Positions 61,055 through 64,000 of a stretch of 64,000 nucleotides of DNA are shown here, piece by piece. The notes under the pieces are model-generated. The model was not told the DNA's origin. It saw only the letters and a program-made list of their open reading frames with translations, and ran no database searches. Source of the stretch: Ruminococcus sp. (lineage in GTDB: Bacteria > Bacillota > Clostridia > Oscillospirales > Ruminococcaceae). The position numbers and the translations under genes were made by a program. The DNA is taken from assembly GCA_017558505.1 (NCBI GenBank), contig JAFYUM010000003.1, positions 62,001 to 126,000 of the forward strand, written 5' to 3'. Position 1 is the stretch's first letter. Each line of letters starts with the position of its first letter.

Positions 61055-62827
61055 TTATTCGTTTTCTAAAAGACCGATTCCAAGTACATCAAGGTTGGGC
61101 TTGTCAACGAATGAAGGACATTCTGACATAAGCTCACTTGCATTCTGTACCTTTGGAAATGCAGTTACATCACGGAGATTATCAGCCTTGCACATAATCA
61201 TAGCAAGACGGTCAAGACCGATACCCATGCCACCATGAGGAGGTGAAGCATAATGATATGCTTCAACAAGGAAACCGAATTTTGCTTCAATTTCCTCTGC
61301 GGACATTCCAAGGGCCTCGAACATCTTCTGCTGGAGTTCAAAATCAGTTATACGTATTGAACCACTTGAAAGCTCAGTGCCATTAAGTACAAGATCCCAT
61401 GCCTTAGCACGCACCTTTGCAGGATCACTGTCAAGATATTCAAGGCATTCATCCATAGGCATTGTGAATGGGTGGTGTGCAGCAACCCATGTATCACTCT
61501 CCTCATCATACTCGAAGAATGGCATTTCTGTAATCCAGAGGAAGTTGTATTTATTTTCGTCAATAACTTCAAGTCGCTTACCGCATATAAGACGGATTGC
61601 ACCAAGGGTTGAAAGAACTGTCTTTGTCTTGTCTGCACAGATAAGGACAAGGTCACCCTCATGTGCATCAACAGTAGCACATATTTTTTCAAGCTCCCCG
61701 TCAGCAAGGAATTTCTTGAAGCTGCAATTGGGTTCATCAGCCCAGCGAATATATGCAAGTCCCTTTGCGCCGATGCCCTTTGCGTGTTCAATAAGCTTGT
61801 CAATTTCCTTACGTGTGTAAGTAGCAGCACCATTCTTTACATTAATTGCACGAACAGAACCACCTTCATCAACAGCATTTTTGAATACTACAAAGTCGAT
61901 ATCCTTTACTGTATCTGTGATATCCTGAATTTCAAATCCAAAACGTGTATCAGGCTTATCAGAACCATATCGATTCATAGCATCTGCAAAAGTAAGACGT
62001 GGAAGTGGGAGAGGAATATCAACATTCATAATTTCCTTGAATACACGCTGAACAAATCCCTCTACACAATTCTGGATATCCTCCGCATCCACAAATGACA
62101 TTTCGAGGTCAATCTGTGTAAATTCAGGCTGACGGTCTGCACGTAAATCCTCGTCACGGAAACAACGTGCAAGCTGGATGTATCTGTCATAACCTGCTAC
62201 CATAAGAAGCTGCTTGTAAATCTGTGGTGACTGGGGAAGTGCATAGAACTTGCCAGGGTGAATACGTGAAGGAATGAGATAATCTCTCGCACCCTCAGGG
62301 GTTGATTTCATCATCATTGGAGTTTCTATTTCAAGAAATCCGTTTTCATAGAAGTATTCACGGGTAACTCTTGCAATATTGTGTCGCATAATGATATTCT
62401 GCTGTAAAGGTGTACGTCTTAAATCAAGATAACGATATTTCAGACGAAGCTCCTCATTAACTTTTGTTTCACTTGTAATCTCGAAAGGTGTTGTCTGTGC
62501 CTTAGAGAGAATACGAAGATCGTTTACAAAAATTTCAACGTGACCTGTTTTAAGCTTGTCGTTCTTGCTTTCACGCTCAATAACTTCGCCCTTGGCCATA
62601 AGAACATATTCGCTCTTACATGAAGCAGCCTTTTCAAATACAGCAAGATCAGACTTATCGCTGAAAGCAAGCTGTACGACACCTGTTCTGTCACGGAGAA
62701 CGATGAAAATTACACCGCCCTTGTTTCTTACTCTTTCTACAAAACCGCATACTACTGCTTCTCCGCCAATTTCGGTTACTTCACCGCAATAGTGGGTTCT
62801 TTTAAGTCCATTCATATTATCAGCCAT
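61055..62827 (-). CDS. aspS: aspartyl-tRNA synthetase
   Basis: 590-residue class II synthetase. N-terminal OB anticodon-binding domain (VVCGFVERVRNKGGVIFIVLRDRTG), motif 1 region with FLEIETPMMMKSTPEGARDYL near 172, motif 2 CFRDEDLRADRQPEFTQ near 218, bacterial GAD insertion, and motif 3 GMGIGLDRLAM near 540. Length is that of bacterial AspRS. The ATG overlaps the hisS stop by 1 nt; hisS-aspS is a common Firmicutes operon. Confidence 0.97.
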   Translation of the reverse strand: MADNMNGLKRTHYCGEVTEIGGEAVVCGFVERVRNKGGVIFIVLRDRTGVVQLAFSDKSDLAVFEKAASCKSEYVLMAKGEVIERESKNDKLKTGHVEIFVNDLRILSKAQTTPFEITSETKVNEELRLKYRYLDLRRTPLQQNIIMRHNIARVTREYFYENGFLEIETPMMMKSTPEGARDYLIPSRIHPGKFYALPQSPQIYKQLLMVAGYDRYIQLARCFRDEDLRADRQPEFTQIDLEMSFVDAEDIQNCVEGFVQRVFKEIMNVDIPLPLPRLTFADAMNRYGSDKPDTRFGFEIQDITDTVKDIDFVVFKNAVDEGGSVRAINVKNGAATYTRKEIDKLIEHAKGIGAKGLAYIRWADEPNCSFKKFLADGELEKICATVDAHEGDLVLICADKTKTVLSTLGAIRLICGKRLEVIDENKYNFLWITEMPFFEYDEESDTWVAAHHPFTMPMDECLEYLDSDPAKVRAKAWDLVLNGTELSSGSIRITDFELQQKMFEALGMSAEEIEAKFGFLVEAYHYASPPHGGMGIGLDRLAMIMCKADNLRDVTAFPKVQNASELMSECPSFVDKPNLDVLGIGLLENE

Positions 62828-64000
62828 TATTTCTCTCCTCCCATGAATGAGAACAGGTTGCCGTCGGCAGATTCTCCGTCCATAACATCCATTATTTTGT
62901 TGAAATATATTTCTTCGAAAACTACTGCAAATTTGTCATTAAGAGCAATTTCTGTTTCATCGCCCTTTTCCATTTCTTTAAGTTTAGCCTTACCCTGTTC
63001 GAGTTCGTTATCACCAAGAACAACAGTAAATGCGGCACCGATTTTATTAGCATATTTCATCTGTGCCTTTAATCCTCTGCCCATCATGTCATACTCTGCA
63101 TAATATCCATACTCACGGAGAGCATTTGAAAGCTCCATAGCTTTTTCAAGTGCAGCGTCGCCCATAGTGGCGAAATAGATATCACACTTTTTAGGGGTTA
63201 AATAGTCACAGCCCTGCTTGTCCATTACAAGAAGAAGACGTTCAATTCCCATGCCAAAGCCGAGTGCAGGTGTATGCTGTCCGCCAAGCTGTTCAATAAG
63301 ACCGTCATAACGACCGCCACCGCAAACAGTACCCTGCGCACCAATTTCAGTTGTTACAAATTCAAAAACTGTCTTTGTGTAGTAGTCAAGTCCACGTACA
63401 ATCTTGGGATTAACTTTATAATCTATACCGAGTTTTGTAAGGTAAGATTTCAGGTTTTCAAAGTGATTGCTGCAGTCCTCGCAGAGATAATCGAGAATAA
63501 GCGGAGCATCTTTTGCGATTTCCTGACAAATAGGACTCTTGCAGTCAAGAAGTCGCATTGGATTTTTTACAAGTCTGTCCTTACATGTATCACAGAGCTC
63601 ATCCTTGCGGTCTTCAAAATAAGCCTTTAAAGCTTCGTGATATTTTGCACGGCAGGTAGGACAGCCGATTGAATTGATATAAAGCTCAATATTTTTTATA
63701 CCAAGTCTGTTTAGTAATGTATTTGCAAGAGAGATAACTTCTGCGTCCGCAGCGGCGGAGGCACTTCCTGCCATTTCAACTCCGAACTGATGGAATTCAC
63801 GAAGTCGTCCTGCCTGTGGTCTTTCATGTCGGAAGCATGAAGTTATATAATAAACACGCTGGGGGAGTGCTTCGTTGAGAAGACCATTCTGGAGCATAGC
63901 ACGGATTGAACCTGCTGTTCCTTCAGGACGAAGTGTAAACTTTGATTCTTTAGCCATAACAGTGTACATTTCCTTCTGTACAACGTCAGTTGTTTCACCT
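62827..64000 (-). CDS. hisS: histidyl-tRNA synthetase (5' end outside the window)
   Basis: About 391 codons, open to the right edge; the first visible residues GETTDVVQKEMYT match motif 1 downstream part of HisRS, so only some 40-60 residues are missing. Motif 2 CFRHERPQAGRLREFHQ near 63840, histidine-specific GLDYYTKTVFEF and GGGRYDGL, motif 3 PALGFGMGIERLL, and a C-terminal anticodon domain. An insertion with CPTC, CDTC, CQ and CEDC cysteines (around 63430-63660) could bind zinc. The ATG at 63969 is internal, not the start. Confidence 0.97.
   Translation of the reverse strand, partial: GETTDVVQKEMYTVMAKESKFTLRPEGTAGSIRAMLQNGLLNEALPQRVYYITSCFRHERPQAGRLREFHQFGVEMAGSASAAADAEVISLANTLLNRLGIKNIELYINSIGCPTCRAKYHEALKAYFEDRKDELCDTCKDRLVKNPMRLLDCKSPICQEIAKDAPLILDYLCEDCSNHFENLKSYLTKLGIDYKVNPKIVRGLDYYTKTVFEFVTTEIGAQGTVCGGGRYDGLIEQLGGQHTPALGFGMGIERLLLVMDKQGCDYLTPKKCDIYFATMGDAALEKAMELSNALREYGYYAEYDMMGRGLKAQMKYANKIGAAFTVVLGDNELEQGKAKLKEMEKGDETEIALNDKFAVVFEEIYFNKIMDVMDGESADGNLFSFMGGEK

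Noticed and set aside
63967..63969. ATG at 63969 as the hisS start
   Set aside because: The frame stays open to the window edge and the upstream residues GETTDVVQKE are typical HisRS sequence.

Overview
The window looks like chromosome of a low-GC anaerobic Clostridia member, most probably a Ruminococcus-like species (Oscillospiraceae). The evidence is AddAB instead of RecBCD, a single-chain PurL with a fused amidotransferase, an rpsF-ssb-rpsR operon, Thr/Pro-rich linkers in surface proteins, and many sigma-A promoters with exactly 17 bp between the -35 and -10 hexamers. Assignment below family level is inference. Both ends cut genes: a MoxR ATPase on the left and hisS on the right. I found no rRNA, tRNA, CRISPR array or prophage.

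Region by region. 1-6.0 kb (minus): a MoxR ATPase, a 1.1-kb IS481-like insertion sequence whose transposase carries one in-frame stop, azlC-azlD with a FliB-like methylase, prs and ppa. 6.2-16.6 kb (plus): a cytosolic sugar-receptor/GGDEF fusion, a repeat-rich BspA-type LRR protein, an operon of two M42 peptidases, a GNAT protein and a PLP lyase, then a zinc-ribbon PASTA pseudokinase. 16.7-20 kb (minus): a GNAT gene behind a leader that looks like an attenuator, tyrA, a DnaQ-like exonuclease and an RluA synthase. 20.2-29 kb (plus): a secreted GH25 lysozyme and addB-addA. 29-33 kb (minus): an HtrA protease, a thioesterase and an LTA-synthase-like sulfatase. 33.1-41.2 kb: an SDR reductase, rpsF-ssb-rpsR, a DUF378 protein and a histidine-less HPr (both minus), mtaB and purL. 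41.3-49.6 kb (minus): a tight cluster of rarA, two GNATs, a papain-like peptidase, a P-loop kinase, dcd and a methyltransferase; then glyA; then a membrane protein-sortase-surface protein cassette. 49.8-55.2 kb (plus): trmB, pyrC-pyrF behind an attenuator, mrp and a nucleotidyltransferase. 55.2-64 kb (minus): an isoprenylcysteine-methyltransferase-like protein with a zinc/cadmium P-type ATPase under a palindromic operator, a divergent NAD-dependent ligase with a radical SAM protein, and aspS-hisS.

Functionally, nucleotide supply is prominent (prs, purL, pyrC, pyrF, dcd, and glyA for one-carbon units), as are genome maintenance (addAB, rarA, ssb, a ligase) and translation (aspS, hisS, trmB, mtaB, rpsF, rpsR, rluA). 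Several proteins keep a fold but have lost catalytic residues: the pseudokinase, HPr, the second GH25 domain and the ligase. Together with the two leader RNAs and the sortase cassette, these are the most interesting parts. I see no large undescribed defence or biosynthetic island.
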